A model generated the notes under the pieces. That model saw nothing but the letters and a program-made list of their open reading frames with translations. It made no database searches and was not told the DNA's origin. Below, in pieces: positions 8,117-17,732 of a stretch of 64,000 bases of DNA. Made by a program: the position numbers and the translations under genes. Numbering within the stretch: position 1 is the stretch's first letter; every line of letters begins with the position of its first letter. Location of the stretch: NCBI RefSeq assembly GCF_000014585.1, contig NC_008319.1:372001-436000 (forward strand), in the 5' to 3' direction. Source of the DNA: Synechococcus sp. CC9311 (lineage in GTDB: Bacteria > Cyanobacteriota > Cyanobacteriia > PCC-6307 > Cyanobiaceae).

Positions 8117-10120
8117 ATGCCCCAACAAATTGTTATTGCTGAGCAACTGCGTATTGCCGCAGTTCTCACAGATGAGTGCGTCGATGAATTAATCGTTGCT
8201 CAAGGGCGTTACCAGATCGGTGATGTCTATTTGGGCACCGTTGAAAATGTTCTCCCGGGGATTGATGCTGCTTTCGTCAACATTGGTGAAAGCGAAAAAA
8301 ATGGCTTCATTCATGTCACCGACTTAGGCCCTTTGCGCCTCAAAAAAGGTGCCGCCGGTATTACAGAACTGCTGGAACCACGCCAAAAAGTGCTGGTTCA
8401 GGTGATGAAGGAGCCCACGGGTACGAAAGGTCCTCGGTTGACGGGCAATCTGGCGCTGCCAGGTCGTTACCTCGTGCTTCAACCCAGTGGTCAGGGGGTC
8501 AATATCTCCAGGCGCATTGGTTCAGAAGGAGAGCGGAACCGGCTGCGTGCCCTTGGTGTGCTGGTGAAGCCACCAGGTGCGGGGCTGCTGATTCGTACGG
8601 AAGCCGATGGAATCAGCGAAGAATTGCTGATCGACGATCTGGAATCGCTTTTACGTCAATGGGAGGCGATTCAAAAAGCTTCTGAGGCGGCTTCCCCTCC
8701 GGTGCTTCTCAACCGCGATGAGGACTTTATTCATCGCATTCTTCGCGATCACACCGGCTTGGATTTGGATCGCGTGGTGGTGGAGTCTCCTGCCGCTGTG
8801 GAACGGGTTCGTTCTTTCCTCGGAGACGAGGGAAGTCATGTCGTTGTGGAAGCCCATCCCGAGCCTTCTGAGCTGCTCGAGGATTACAAAGTCAATGGGG
8901 CCATTCGTGATGCCCTCAAGCCGAGGGTTGACCTCCCCTCCGGTGGCTACGTGATCATCGAGCCCACCGAGGCCCTCACGGTGATTGATGTCAACTCTGG
9001 TTCGTTCACCCGCTCGGCGAATGCGAGGGAAACGGTGCTCTGGACCAACTGTGAGGCGGCCATTGAGATAGCGAGGCAGTTGCGTTTGCGCAACATTGGT
9101 GGGGTGATCATTGTCGACTTCATCGACATGGATTCCCGTCGTGATCAGTTGCAGTTGCTGGAGCACTTCACCGGCGCGATTCGTGACGATGCTGCCCGGC
9201 CCCAAATTGCCCAGCTCACGGAGCTTGGTCTTGTTGAGCTGACGCGTAAGCGTCAGGGGCAAAATATTTATGAACTGTTCGGCCGGGCCTGCCCCAGTTG
9301 CGGGGGGCTTGGTCATGTTGCAGTGCTTCCTGGCAAGGATCTAATGCAGCCCCTCGCCACGGCTACGGGGTTGGTGCGCTCTGCAGCATCAGCTCGGGCT
9401 GAAGTCCCTCAGGCTGGAGAGGCCTCGAATGCCCGACGTCGTCGCGGTGGCCGAGGGAAAGTTATATCGGCGTCTGGTCCTGCCGACAGGGGCGATGCGC
9501 CTTTGGAAGAGGTGGAGAGTGCCACTGGTGCGGCTACGTCTGCTGCCATTGAGCCTGCAAGCGTGAGCCGACGTCAGGACCCTGAGCTGGTTGCGGTTCC
9601 TATGGATGAAGACGAAGAACAGGTCTATGGATGGCTTGGGCTGAATCCAGCCCTCCTGCTGGATTCTCAGCCGGAGCTGGATAACCTGATGGTGCGCATC
9701 GTGCGTCCTGGTGAAGACCCAGAGCAGGTCCTTGAGCAGGCTCGACAGCAGATGTCGGCGAACTCAGGTCGCCGTCGCCGCCGTGGGCCACGAGGAAATG
9801 GTCGTAGTGCAGGCACTGGTACTGGCCGTTCCGCTGCATCCGGTAGCGGAGATGAATCAGCTCCGACGACTCCCGTCGCCCCCCTAGATCGAGACGACCC
9901 TTCACAGCCGTTGCTTGTCGAGATCGTCCCTTTGATTGAGACCCCAGTGCCGGTCATGTCACCTGAGCCTCTCGCTGTTTCTGTCGCTGAACCCGTCTCT
10001 GTCTCAATCTCTGAACCGGTCGTTAGTTCTGAGCCAGAAGTCACTGCTGAGCCTGCTGACACCTCCGAATCAAGGCCTGGTCGCCGTCGTCGTCGCTCGT
10101 CTGCATCCACGTCTGAATAA
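8117..10120 (+). CDS. rne: Ribonuclease E (cyanobacterial type)
   Basis: Endoribonuclease for mRNA decay and rRNA/tRNA maturation. I use the ATG at 8117 (MPQQIVIAEQLRIAAVL), which matches the family, rather than a TTG two codons upstream; this gives 667 residues. The catalytic half contains an S1 domain (QIGDVYLGTVENVLPGIDAAFVNIG is split around residues 31-55), the DNase I-like active-site segments (VIDVNSGSF, VIIVDFIDM) and the Zn-link CPSCG. From about residue 420 the tail is disordered, with Arg-rich clusters (ARRRRGGRGK, GRRRRRGPRG), and ends with GRRRRRSSASTSE. That end corresponds to the cyanobacterial Arg-rich microdomain shown in other species to bind PNPase. rnhB follows after 13 bp. 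Confidence 0.96.
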   Translation: MPQQIVIAEQLRIAAVLTDECVDELIVAQGRYQIGDVYLGTVENVLPGIDAAFVNIGESEKNGFIHVTDLGPLRLKKGAAGITELLEPRQKVLVQVMKEPTGTKGPRLTGNLALPGRYLVLQPSGQGVNISRRIGSEGERNRLRALGVLVKPPGAGLLIRTEADGISEELLIDDLESLLRQWEAIQKASEAASPPVLLNRDEDFIHRILRDHTGLDLDRVVVESPAAVERVRSFLGDEGSHVVVEAHPEPSELLEDYKVNGAIRDALKPRVDLPSGGYVIIEPTEALTVIDVNSGSFTRSANARETVLWTNCEAAIEIARQLRLRNIGGVIIVDFIDMDSRRDQLQLLEHFTGAIRDDAARPQIAQLTELGLVELTRKRQGQNIYELFGRACPSCGGLGHVAVLPGKDLMQPLATATGLVRSAASARAEVPQAGEASNARRRRGGRGKVISASGPADRGDAPLEEVESATGAATSAAIEPASVSRRQDPELVAVPMDEDEEQVYGWLGLNPALLLDSQPELDNLMVRIVRPGEDPEQVLEQARQQMSANSGRRRRRGPRGNGRSAGTGTGRSAASGSGDESAPTTPVAPLDRDDPSQPLLVEIVPLIETPVPVMSPEPLAVSVAEPVSVSISEPVVSSEPEVTAEPADTSESRPGRRRRRSSASTSE

Positions 10121-10133
10121 TGACTAACGAGCG

Positions 10134-10739
10134 GTGTCAGGTCCGATGATCGCCAGCGATGGCCTTGGCATCGCTGGGGTGGATGAAGTGGGTCGTGGCT
10201 GCTTGTTTGGCCCCGTCTTTGCAGCTGCTGTTGTCTTGAGCGATCACGCCGCAGAGCATTTGCAAGCGGCTGGTCTCACCGATAGCAAGGCCTTAACACC
10301 GAGTCGTCGAGCTGCACTGGTCCCGCTGATTGAGGCCCATGCTCATGCTTGGGGGTTGGGTCAAAGTTCCGCGCGAGCCGTTGATCGCGACGGGATTCGC
10401 AGCGCGACTGAGCAGGCCATGTTGTGTGCTCTTCAGCGCTTGCCCTGCCGGCCCCAGCTGGTCTTGGTGGATGGAGTGCTCCCGTTGCGTTTGTGGGAGG
10501 GCTCTCAACGCACGATCGTGCGTGGGGATAGCAGCCATGCCGCCATAGCAGCTGCGAGTGTATTGGCGAAAGAAGCCCGCGATGCTTTGATTCGCCGGCT
10601 TTCCAATCGATTCCCGGGGTATGGGCTTGAGAGACATGCCGGCTATGGAACGGCTCAACATCGAGCAGCGCTATTGGCCTGTGGCCCAACCCCTTTGCAC
10701 CGACACTCCTTTTTGAGAAAGCTATTTGCCACTGTGTAG
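10134..10739 (+). CDS. rnhB: Ribonuclease HII
   Basis: Cleaves the RNA strand of RNA-DNA hybrids and removes single ribonucleotides from DNA. The 201-residue protein has the RNase HII signatures: [19 protein letters not shown] (first catalytic Asp-Glu), [19 protein letters not shown] (third acidic residue) and [20 protein letters not shown] (fourth). A GTG at 10134 is used; the ATG at 10146 ([11 protein letters not shown]) is an equally good start. It lies 13 bp after rne and is probably co-transcribed. The last 18 bp overlap the convergent DUF1997 gene. Confidence 0.94.
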   Translation: MSGPMIASDGLGIAGVDEVGRGCLFGPVFAAAVVLSDHAAEHLQAAGLTDSKALTPSRRAALVPLIEAHAHAWGLGQSSARAVDRDGIRSATEQAMLCALQRLPCRPQLVLVDGVLPLRLWEGSQRTIVRGDSSHAAIAAASVLAKEARDALIRRLSNRFPGYGLERHAGYGTAQHRAALLACGPTPLHRHSFLRKLFATV

Positions 10740-11276
10740 GGCGGACTTGCTGGGGGGAGGGGTGTCTAAATCCTTGGCCCAAGATTGGAAATCAGCCACT
10801 AACTGACGTCCGACTCTGCCTTTGATCGTGAGCAGAATTCCATTCAGGATGGATTCCCCGGTGCTCTCCAACACACGCTTGGGAATCAGGCGTAGGAGTG
10901 GAGGCTGGCTCACTTCCACGCTCAGCATCGCTTCCCCTTGCAGTCCCCTTGGAGTCGCCTCAAGCAAGGCTTCAAGGCTCAGTTGAAAATCATCCACTAA
11001 CCCCAAGCCCTCGAGGTCCGCATCGAGTGCACGGATACGCAGTTGTCCGCTCACTTCATCAACTTCAAGAGACACCACTGGCTTTACCTGCAGCTGGAAG
11101 ACATGCAGCGTTGTCACGGTGTAGCGGTAGCGACCCGGTGCAAAGGCTGTGAGCTGGTTGGGGTCGAGCAATGCTTTGACCACGCGGTCGTGCTCATGCA
11201 AATAAGCCCGCAGACGTTCTGACTCATCTGCGATGGGTAGATCAAGATGCTGACTGGCTCGAAAGGCCAGGGGCAT
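10722..11276 (-). CDS. DUF1997 family protein
   Basis: Conserved cyanobacterial/plastid protein of unknown function; I recognise the DUF1997 pattern ([19 protein letters not shown], then alternating beta strands and a C-terminal helix, [20 protein letters not shown]). It is soluble with no signal peptide. I prefer the ATG at 11276 ([14 protein letters not shown], 184 residues); an ATG at 11297 would add seven residues but shares bases with an upstream candidate start of pheA. It is divergent from pheA and overlaps rnhB by 18 bp at its 3' end. Confidence 0.78.
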   Translation of the reverse strand: MPLAFRASQHLDLPIADESERLRAYLHEHDRVVKALLDPNQLTAFAPGRYRYTVTTLHVFQLQVKPVVSLEVDEVSGQLRIRALDADLEGLGLVDDFQLSLEALLEATPRGLQGEAMLSVEVSQPPLLRLIPKRVLESTGESILNGILLTIKGRVGRQLVADFQSWAKDLDTPPPSKSALHSGK

Positions 11277-11328
11277 GACCGTGTCCTGACGCGGCATGAT
11301 CCTATCGATCGATGTGTGTCTTGATCCG

Positions 11329-12168
11329 ATGCCGATGCGTGTGGCTTTTCTCGGGCCGGAGGGGACCTATGGGGAGCGGGCTGCTCGCAGCCTCATGAGA
11401 CTTGAGGCGATCGAGAATCCAGAGCTGGTGGCTTGTTTGGGGCTTCGTTCTGTGGTGGAACATGTGGCCGATGGTCGTTGCGAATCGGCCGTGGTGCCTG
11501 TGGAGAACTCCGTTGAAGGTGGGGTCACGGCAATCCTTGACGCTCTCTGGTCTTATTCGAACTTGAGAATTCGTCGCGCTGTCGTTTTACCGATTCGTCA
11601 TGCGTTGCTGAGCAGCGGGACTCTTGATGGTATTTCGGAAGTCCTGTCCCATCCTCAGGCTCTTGCCCAATGCAGTGGCTGGTTGGCGCGTCATCTACCG
11701 CAGGCCGTGCAACTTCCTGCCAGCTCCACCGCTGAAGCGGCCAGGATGGTGCGAGGCAGTCACTTCAGAGCAGCCATTGCCGATCGGTCTTTAGCGGGGC
11801 AGCAAGGACTCCAGGAATTGGCCTATCCAGTGAATGATGTTGCTGGAAACCGCACCCGTTTCTTGTTGCTTCAGAACGGTGAGGTGAGTCGCGAAGGAGA
11901 TGTTGCAAGCCTTGCCTTATCACTGCATCAAAACACTCCTGGGGCGTTGATCGAGGCCTTGGAAGTGATCGCCCAGCTCGGTCTCAACATGAGCCGGATT
12001 GAATCGCGTCCTTCAAAGCGTGAGCTTGGGGAGTATGTGTTCTTTGTGGACGTGGAGTTACCTGGGAAAGAGACGTCTGAGTTACTCGAACAGCTAACGA
12101 CAAGCCTTCAGCCGCTGTGTGAACACCTTCTCCACTTCGGTGCTTACCCCAGTTCAGTATTGGAGTGA
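11329..12168 (+). CDS. pheA: Prephenate dehydratase
   Basis: Converts prephenate to phenylpyruvate in phenylalanine synthesis. The 279-residue protein starts MPMRVAFLGPEGTYGERAA and contains VVPVENSVEGGVTAILD, the catalytic TRFLLL segment (NDVAGNRTRFLLL) and a C-terminal ACT domain (SLHQNTPGALIEALEVIAQLGLNMSRIESRPSK). The ESRP motif is the usual Phe-binding feedback site. There is no chorismate mutase domain, as expected in cyanobacteria. Alternative starts lie at 11296 and 11335; 11296 would overlap the divergent gene. Confidence 0.95.
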   Translation: MPMRVAFLGPEGTYGERAARSLMRLEAIENPELVACLGLRSVVEHVADGRCESAVVPVENSVEGGVTAILDALWSYSNLRIRRAVVLPIRHALLSSGTLDGISEVLSHPQALAQCSGWLARHLPQAVQLPASSTAEAARMVRGSHFRAAIADRSLAGQQGLQELAYPVNDVAGNRTRFLLLQNGEVSREGDVASLALSLHQNTPGALIEALEVIAQLGLNMSRIESRPSKRELGEYVFFVDVELPGKETSELLEQLTTSLQPLCEHLLHFGAYPSSVLE

Positions 12169-12184
12169 TCGCAACAGTTGCGAT
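12168..12184. terminator. Hairpin over the pheA stop codon
   Basis: ATCGCAA-CAG-TTGCGAT is a perfect 7-bp stem with a 3-nt loop that begins at the last base of the pheA stop codon, between two convergent genes. No T-run follows on either strand, so a terminator role is weakly supported. Confidence 0.35.
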
Positions 12185-12199
12185 ATCAGCAGTTTGGTT

Positions 12200-13144
12200 T
12201 CAGCAGTGATTAGTTTTAAACACGCCGAACTGCATCATCCCTCTGGCAAAAGCCCAGCGCATTAACAACAGCGTTGGTGTTTCACGTAGGCCCTGCAGCA
12301 CTGCCTTGGGGCCAAGGCGGAGGATTGCATTGGGCCTGCGGATGCCTTCGAGGATGGATTCATTCCAAGAGGGCAAGGTGGCGTCTGTCCAATCATCGGT
12401 GCTGATGGTGCCGCGATGATGAGGGCTGTTCTCAAGGTTCTGGCGAAAGCCTCGGATGCTGGCGAATTCAGGATGCGCCCATTGTGTGAGTAATTGATGC
12501 ATCACCCAGCGTTCGCGCCGATTAAGGGCACCATCCACAGGATCACGGCGATTCCAGTCGGCAACAGCCAGGCGACCGCCAGGTTTTAGGACTCTTAAGA
12601 GTTCGTTGGCAAACCGCTGCTTGTCAGGCATATGCGGACCGGCCTCGACCGTCCAAACGGCGTCAAAGCTTTGATCCTCAAGTTGCAGGTTGAGGGCATC
12701 CATCACTGCGAAGCGACAGGGCAGAGAGTCTGGTGTTAGGTGGGTGGCTCTGTTCACCTGAGCCGGACTGATGCTGATACCCAGTACGTCTAAACCGTAG
12801 TCGCGAGAAAGGATCCTGGCGCTTCCCCCGATACCGCAACCCACATCTAAAACACGGGATCCTGGTGGCAATTGATCGAAGCCACTCCAGTGGACTAACT
12901 CATGAACGAAGTCGGATTTGGCCTGTCTGAAATCCCGAGGCTGGGGTGGGGATCCGTAGTGGCCAAGATGAACATGCTCACCCCAAAGGGATTCCAGTAA
13001 CTGGTCATCTGTCCAGGCGTCGTATGCGGCAGCAACGCTCTCACTGGAGTGGTAGGCGCGATTGCGACGATTCCAGAGCTGGTAGGCGCAACCCAAGAGC
13101 AGTAATCCAGCTGCTGTTGGTATGAGAACAGTCGGTGAAGGCAT
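12200..13144 (-). CDS. MPBQ/MSBQ methyltransferase (tocopherol/plastoquinone synthesis)
   Basis: SAM-dependent methyltransferase of 314 residues closely resembling Synechocystis Sll0418, which methylates 2-methyl-6-phytyl- and 2-methyl-6-solanyl-benzoquinol on the way to tocopherol and plastoquinone. Features: N-terminal membrane anchor (PTVLIPTAAGLLLLGCAYQLW), then WGEHVHLGHYG, SAM motif VLDVGCGIGGSARILS, DAVWTVEAGPHMPD and LKPGGRLAVADWNRRD. The assignment is from remembered family sequence. Its start codon overlaps the stop of the upstream Lon-N gene by one base (TAATG), so translational coupling is likely and it may extend the str-operon transcript. Confidence 0.88.
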   Translation of the reverse strand: MPSPTVLIPTAAGLLLLGCAYQLWNRRNRAYHSSESVAAAYDAWTDDQLLESLWGEHVHLGHYGSPPQPRDFRQAKSDFVHELVHWSGFDQLPPGSRVLDVGCGIGGSARILSRDYGLDVLGISISPAQVNRATHLTPDSLPCRFAVMDALNLQLEDQSFDAVWTVEAGPHMPDKQRFANELLRVLKPGGRLAVADWNRRDPVDGALNRRERWVMHQLLTQWAHPEFASIRGFRQNLENSPHHRGTISTDDWTDATLPSWNESILEGIRRPNAILRLGPKAVLQGLRETPTLLLMRWAFARGMMQFGVFKTNHC

Positions 13145-13806
13145 TAACCGTTGCTTGGATCTGTCTCTGTCAGTGTGTCGCGTAAAACGGTGCGAGCGGC
13201 GAGCTGGCGACGGGTCTCATCCAGCATTTCGAACTCTTGCTCCAGGCGTGTGCGTGTGCTGGTGAGCTCCAGAAGGTCTTGTTGTTGGTCAGCTACTGGG
13301 CCTCCTAGATGCGCTCCGATCCAGAAGGAGAGCTCGCGAGGAAGGTCTGGCAGGTCGTCAGGCAGTGAAGATTTGGAGTCGGTCAGTTTGCCCGTGAGTT
13401 CCACAACATCTTTCAAAGCTTGGGTCACGGTTGCAGCTAAGGACTCCAATTCGCTGGTGTTGTCAACTGGTTCATCTTCGATCCAGCTGACCATTGCCGA
13501 ACGAAAGGGCATCTCTCTGGTGACGTTGAGCACCCGAAAGCGTTGTTGGCCGAGGGTCACGATGTTGCTGCGGCCATCGTCTCCGGTTTGATGCTGAATG
13601 ACTTCAGCACAACAACCAACAGCTGCCATCGTTTGTTGATTTGGATCCCATCGCACGACGCCAAAGCGTCGATCTGTTTCCAGGACGCTCTGCAACATCA
13701 TTCGGTAGCGCGACTCGAAGATATGCAGTGGCAGAACGTCACTTGGGAACAGGACTACATCCGGCAGAGGAAACAGAGGAAGTTCTCTGACGGACAGATC
13801 AACCAC
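13144..13806 (-). CDS. LON peptidase substrate-binding domain protein
   Basis: 220-residue protein consisting of a Lon N-terminal (substrate-binding, PUA-like) domain, with no ATPase or Ser-Lys protease domain. The start motif RELPLFPLPDVVLFPSDVLPLHIFESRYR is typical (residues 7-35), followed by the beta-rich core and a C-terminal helical segment (TRLEQEFEMLDETRRQLAAR). Its function in cyanobacteria is unknown. The start is a GTG at 13806. It lies 57 bp downstream of rpsJ on the same strand and overlaps the methyltransferase start by 1 bp. Confidence 0.85.
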   Translation of the reverse strand: MVDLSVRELPLFPLPDVVLFPSDVLPLHIFESRYRMMLQSVLETDRRFGVVRWDPNQQTMAAVGCCAEVIQHQTGDDGRSNIVTLGQQRFRVLNVTREMPFRSAMVSWIEDEPVDNTSELESLAATVTQALKDVVELTGKLTDSKSSLPDDLPDLPRELSFWIGAHLGGPVADQQQDLLELTSTRTRLEQEFEMLDETRRQLAARTVLRDTLTETDPSNG

Positions 13807-13862
13807 GCATGCTTAAGCGAACAAAAAAATTCTAGGCAGCTGATCGTTGGATGGGGCGCCGA

Positions 13863-14183
13863 TCAGAGCTTGACCTCGATATCGACCCCACTGGGGAGGT
13901 CGAGCTTCATCAGAGCGTCGATGGTCTTAGCAGAAGGGCTATAGATATCGATGATGCGTCGATGGGTCCTGGTTTCAAAGTGCTCGCGTGAATCCTTATC
14001 CACGTGGGGCGAGCGCAGAACGCAATAGATTTTGCGCTTCGTTGGCAATGGAATAGGACCGATGGCCGTTGCCGCCGTGTTGTCGGCAGTTTCAATGATT
14101 TTGTCGCAAGAGAGATCCAGCATGCGGCGATCAAACGCCTTGAGACGAATGCGGATCTTTTGCTGAGCGATTGCGGTGGACAT
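13863..14183 (-). CDS. rpsJ: 30S ribosomal protein S10
   Basis: 106 residues with the full S10 signature ([55 protein letters not shown]). S10 sits in the 30S head and also acts in transcription antitermination with NusB. It is placed after tuf in the str operon, as is usual in cyanobacteria, instead of heading the S10 operon. No Shine-Dalgarno is seen; the bases before the ATG are GCGCCTCC. Confidence 0.98.
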   Translation of the reverse strand: MSTAIAQQKIRIRLKAFDRRMLDLSCDKIIETADNTAATAIGPIPLPTKRKIYCVLRSPHVDKDSREHFETRTHRRIIDIYSPSAKTIDALMKLDLPSGVDIEVKL

Positions 14184-14197
14184 GGAGGCGCAAGATG

Positions 14198-14323
14198 GTC
14201 TCTGAAAGAGACTGAGAAGTTGGATTGTCTAGGTTCGGACAGGAAGAGCTTCAGTGTTTGATGCTCTTCCCACTCAAGAACTGTAAGGGACGGCCTCACC
14301 ACAGTCAGGCTGCCCCCTTACAG
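14198..14323 (-). promoter_or_regulatory. Three tandem hairpins between tuf and rpsJ
   Basis: The 155-bp tuf-rpsJ spacer contains three perfect stems, in transcript order. CTGTAAGGG/CCCTTACAG (14281-14289 with 14315-14323) encloses a GCCT/AGGC stem; GGAAGAGC/GCTCTTCC lies at 14242-14249 with 14263-14270; GTCTC-N5-GAGAC lies at 14198-14212, ending 14 nt before the rpsJ ATG. None is followed by a T-run. A processing or stability role that sets tuf versus rpsJ levels is inference. Confidence 0.55.
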
Positions 14324-14338
14324 GGATTGAACATTAGA

Positions 14339-15538
14339 TCATTCGATGATCTTGGAGACCACGCCAGCTCCGATGGTGCGGCCGCCTTCACGAATAGCGA
14401 AGCGCATGCCCAATTCCATGGCAACAGGGCAGATCAACTCACCAGTCATCTGGATGTTGTCTCCAGGCATGACCATTTCAACGTTGGAGCCATCTTCCGC
14501 AGTGAATGCAGTGATCTGGCCCGTCACGTCGGTGGTGCGGATATAGAACTGAGGGCGGTAGCCAGCAAAGAAAGGTGTGTGGCGACCCCCTTCTTCTTTC
14601 TTGAGCACATAAACCTGGCCCTCAAACTTCGTATGAGGTGTGATGGAGCCGGGCTTCACGAGCACCATGCCGCGCTCGATATCTTCCTTCTGAATGCCGC
14701 GAAGTAGGAGACCCACGTTGTCTCCGGCCATGCCCTCGTCGAGCAGTTTGCGGAACATCTCCACACCGGTAACGGTGGTTTTACGGGGCTCTCTGATGCC
14801 CACGACTTCGACTTCTTCGCCAACTTTGACGATGCCGCGTTCGATACGACCCGTTGCGACGGTGCCACGTCCAGTGATGGAGAACACGTCTTCAATTGCC
14901 ATCAGGAATGGCTTATCAACCTCACGCTCGGGTTCGGGGATGCTTGCATCCACAGCAGCCATCAATTCTTCAATTTTGGCTTCCCATTCAGCTTCGCCTT
15001 CGATGGCTTTGAGGCCAGAAACTTGAACGACAGGAATATCGTCGCCGGGGAAGTCGTAGCTGGATAGCAGCTCGCGGATCTCGAGTTCAACCAGCTCGAT
15101 GATTTCCTCATCGTCGACCATGTCGCACTTGTTTAGTGCAACAACCAAGGCGGGAACGCCAACTTGCTTGGCGAGCAGGATGTGTTCTTTGGTTTGGGCC
15201 ATGGGGCCATCGGTGGCTGCACACACGAGGATGGCGCCATCCATCTGAGCAGCACCAGTAATCATGTTTTTCACGTAGTCCGCGTGACCGGGGCAGTCAA
15301 CGTGGGCGTAGTGACGACTATCAGTTTCGTACTCAACGTGAGCGGTATTAATGGTGATACCGCGCTCGCGCTCCTCAGGAGCACCGTCAATGTCGGCATA
15401 GTTTTGAACCTCTGCCTGACCTTTTTTGGCGAGCACATTTGTGATCGCAGCGGTGAGGGTGGTTTTGCCGTGGTCAACGTGGCCGATGGTGCCGATGTTG
15501 ACGTGGGGCTTGTTCCTTTCGAACTTCTCGCGAGCCAT
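14339..15538 (-). CDS. tuf: Elongation factor Tu
   Basis: GTPase that delivers aminoacyl-tRNA to the ribosomal A site. 399 residues with G1 GHVDHGKTT (19-27), the switch region [24 protein letters not shown] (G3) and NKCDMVD (G4), followed by the two beta-barrel domains. It is 41 bp downstream of fusA. The leader (CACCCCTAGATTCTTTACCAAA) is pyrimidine-rich without a Shine-Dalgarno. No second copy lies in this window. Confidence 0.99.
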   Translation of the reverse strand: MAREKFERNKPHVNIGTIGHVDHGKTTLTAAITNVLAKKGQAEVQNYADIDGAPEERERGITINTAHVEYETDSRHYAHVDCPGHADYVKNMITGAAQMDGAILVCAATDGPMAQTKEHILLAKQVGVPALVVALNKCDMVDDEEIIELVELEIRELLSSYDFPGDDIPVVQVSGLKAIEGEAEWEAKIEELMAAVDASIPEPEREVDKPFLMAIEDVFSITGRGTVATGRIERGIVKVGEEVEVVGIREPRKTTVTGVEMFRKLLDEGMAGDNVGLLLRGIQKEDIERGMVLVKPGSITPHTKFEGQVYVLKKEEGGRHTPFFAGYRPQFYIRTTDVTGQITAFTAEDGSNVEMVMPGDNIQMTGELICPVAMELGMRFAIREGGRTIGAGVVSKIIE

Positions 15539-15579
15539 TTTGGTAAAGAATCTAGGGGTGAATTAAGGAAGTGTAGAGA

Positions 15580-17655
15580 TCAGGAATTGCCCTGATTCTT
15601 GGAGATGATGGCCTCGGCCACATTGCGAGGAACATCCTCGTAGTGACTGAATTCCATCGAGAAAATACCCCGACCCTGGGTCATGGATCGGAGTTCGGTG
15701 GCGTAGCCGAACATCTCGGCCAAGGGCACCTTGGAGGAGACTTTAGACGTTCCGTCGTCGACGGATTGGCCCTCTACCTGTCCCCGGCGGGAAGACAGGT
15801 CGCCGATCACCGAACCGAGGAAATCCTCGGGGATTTCGACTTCGACCTTCATCATCGGCTCAAGAAGCACAGGATTGCACTTCTTGACCGCGTCCTTGAA
15901 GGCCATGGAGCCAGCAATCTTAAAAGCCATCTCCGACGAGTCCACATCGTGATAGGACCCATCGACCATCGTGCATTTGACATCAATGAGTGGATAACCG
16001 GCAATCACACCTGACTCGCAGGTCTCCTTCATGCCTTGCTCGGCTGGCTTGATGTATTCCTTGGGAACGATGCCGCCAACAATTTTGTTGATGAATTCAA
16101 AGCCAGATTCAGGCTCGCCAGGCTCCATCTCGATAACAACATGACCGTATTGGCCTTTACCACCGGTTTGCCTTGAGAACTTCCCTTCTCCTTTGGAGGA
16201 ACCACGAATGGTTTCTCGGTAGGACACCTGAGGAGCACCAATATTGGCTTCCACTTTGAATTCACGCAGCATGCGATCCACCAGGATTTCGAGGTGGAGT
16301 TCGCCCATACCCGCAATCACGGTCTGTCCGGTTTCCTGGTCCGTGCGAACGCGGAAGGTGGGGTCTTCTTCGGCCAAAGACACCAGAGCCTTGGAGAGTT
16401 TCTCCATATCTCCTTTGGTTTTGGGCTCTACCGCAACTGAGATAACGGGCTCAGGAACAAACAGAGTTTCCAGAACAATCGGATCGTCTGTTGCGCAGAG
16501 GGTGTCTCCAGTCGTTGTGTTCTTAAGACCAAGAACTGCACCTAGATCGCCGGCCCGTAGTGCATCAACTTCTTCGCGATCATCGGCTTTCAGCACGACC
16601 AGGCGAGAAATACGCTCCTTGGTATCTTTCGTCGAATTCAAGACATAGCTTCCCTTTTCAAGGACACCTGAATACATACGAACAAAGGTGAGCTTCCCAT
16701 AAGGATCGGCCATCACCTTGAAGGCCAGAGCACTGAAGGGTGCGTTGTCATCGGACGGACGAACAGCTTCTTTTCCGTTTGGAAGAAGGCCTTGAATTGG
16801 TGGAACATCAATCGGCGCTGGAAGATAATCAACAACAGCATCGAGAACAAGTTGCACGCCTTTGTTTTTAAAGGCTGAGCCGCAGAGTACCGGAACTAGA
16901 TTGTGCTTAAGAACCCCTGTACGAATACCTCGCTTCAGATCGGAATTAGAAAGTTCACCTGATTCCAGGAACTTCTCGATGAGATCTTCATCGTTTTCAG
17001 CGATCGTTTCCATCAAAACGTTGCGCCACTTATCTGCCTCGTCTTTCATGTCGGCCGGAACATCGGTGACTTCGATGTCTTGACCTAAATCATCTTTATA
17101 AATATGAGCTTTGTTTTCAACAAGATCGATGATTCCACTGAGTTCGCCTTCGGCTCCAATCGGAAGCTGGATGGGTACAGCATTGGCTTTGAGGCGATCC
17201 TTGATTTGACCAAAAACTTTTAGGAAATCGGCACCAGTGCGGTCCATCTTGTTGACGAACACCATCCGTGGCACGGAATAACGGTCGGCTTGGCGCCACA
17301 CCGTCTCAGATTGAGGTTGCACGCCACCCACAGCGCAAAAGACTGCGATCACTCCGTCGAGCACGCGCATGGAGCGTTCAACTTCGATGGTGAAGTCAAC
17401 GTGACCAGGAGTATCAATAATATTAATCCGGTGATTATTCCAGCTTGTGGAAATAGCAGCGGCAGTAATCGTGATCCCACGCTCGCGCTCTTGGGCCATC
17501 CAATCGGTTACGGCTGCACCGTCATGCACCTCTCCAATCTTGTGCACGACACCGGAGTAGAACAGAATCCTCTCAGTGGTGGTTGTTTTACCAGCGTCAA
17601 TATGGGCTGCAATACCAATATTTCTGACGCGTTCCAGGGGAAAGTCGCGTGCCAC
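15580..17655 (-). CDS. fusA: Elongation factor G
   Basis: Translocase GTPase of 691 residues with [15 protein letters not shown] (G1), [20 protein letters not shown] (G3), NKMDRTGAD (G4) and domains II-V; the C-terminal [14 protein letters not shown] is typical. The start is GTG at 17655 with GGAG about 9 nt upstream. It sits between rpsG and tuf in the str operon. It has the length of the canonical housekeeping EF-G, not the shorter paralogues. Confidence 0.99.
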   Translation of the reverse strand: MARDFPLERVRNIGIAAHIDAGKTTTTERILFYSGVVHKIGEVHDGAAVTDWMAQERERGITITAAAISTSWNNHRINIIDTPGHVDFTIEVERSMRVLDGVIAVFCAVGGVQPQSETVWRQADRYSVPRMVFVNKMDRTGADFLKVFGQIKDRLKANAVPIQLPIGAEGELSGIIDLVENKAHIYKDDLGQDIEVTDVPADMKDEADKWRNVLMETIAENDEDLIEKFLESGELSNSDLKRGIRTGVLKHNLVPVLCGSAFKNKGVQLVLDAVVDYLPAPIDVPPIQGLLPNGKEAVRPSDDNAPFSALAFKVMADPYGKLTFVRMYSGVLEKGSYVLNSTKDTKERISRLVVLKADDREEVDALRAGDLGAVLGLKNTTTGDTLCATDDPIVLETLFVPEPVISVAVEPKTKGDMEKLSKALVSLAEEDPTFRVRTDQETGQTVIAGMGELHLEILVDRMLREFKVEANIGAPQVSYRETIRGSSKGEGKFSRQTGGKGQYGHVVIEMEPGEPESGFEFINKIVGGIVPKEYIKPAEQGMKETCESGVIAGYPLIDVKCTMVDGSYHDVDSSEMAFKIAGSMAFKDAVKKCNPVLLEPMMKVEVEIPEDFLGSVIGDLSSRRGQVEGQSVDDGTSKVSSKVPLAEMFGYATELRSMTQGRGIFSMEFSHYEDVPRNVAEAIISKNQGNS

Positions 17656-17732
17656 AGGATACTCCGGGGTGGGGCGTTAAAAGGCGAATGTGACTCTACA
17701 TGTCAACCTGGGATAATCAGGTTGACTGAAGA

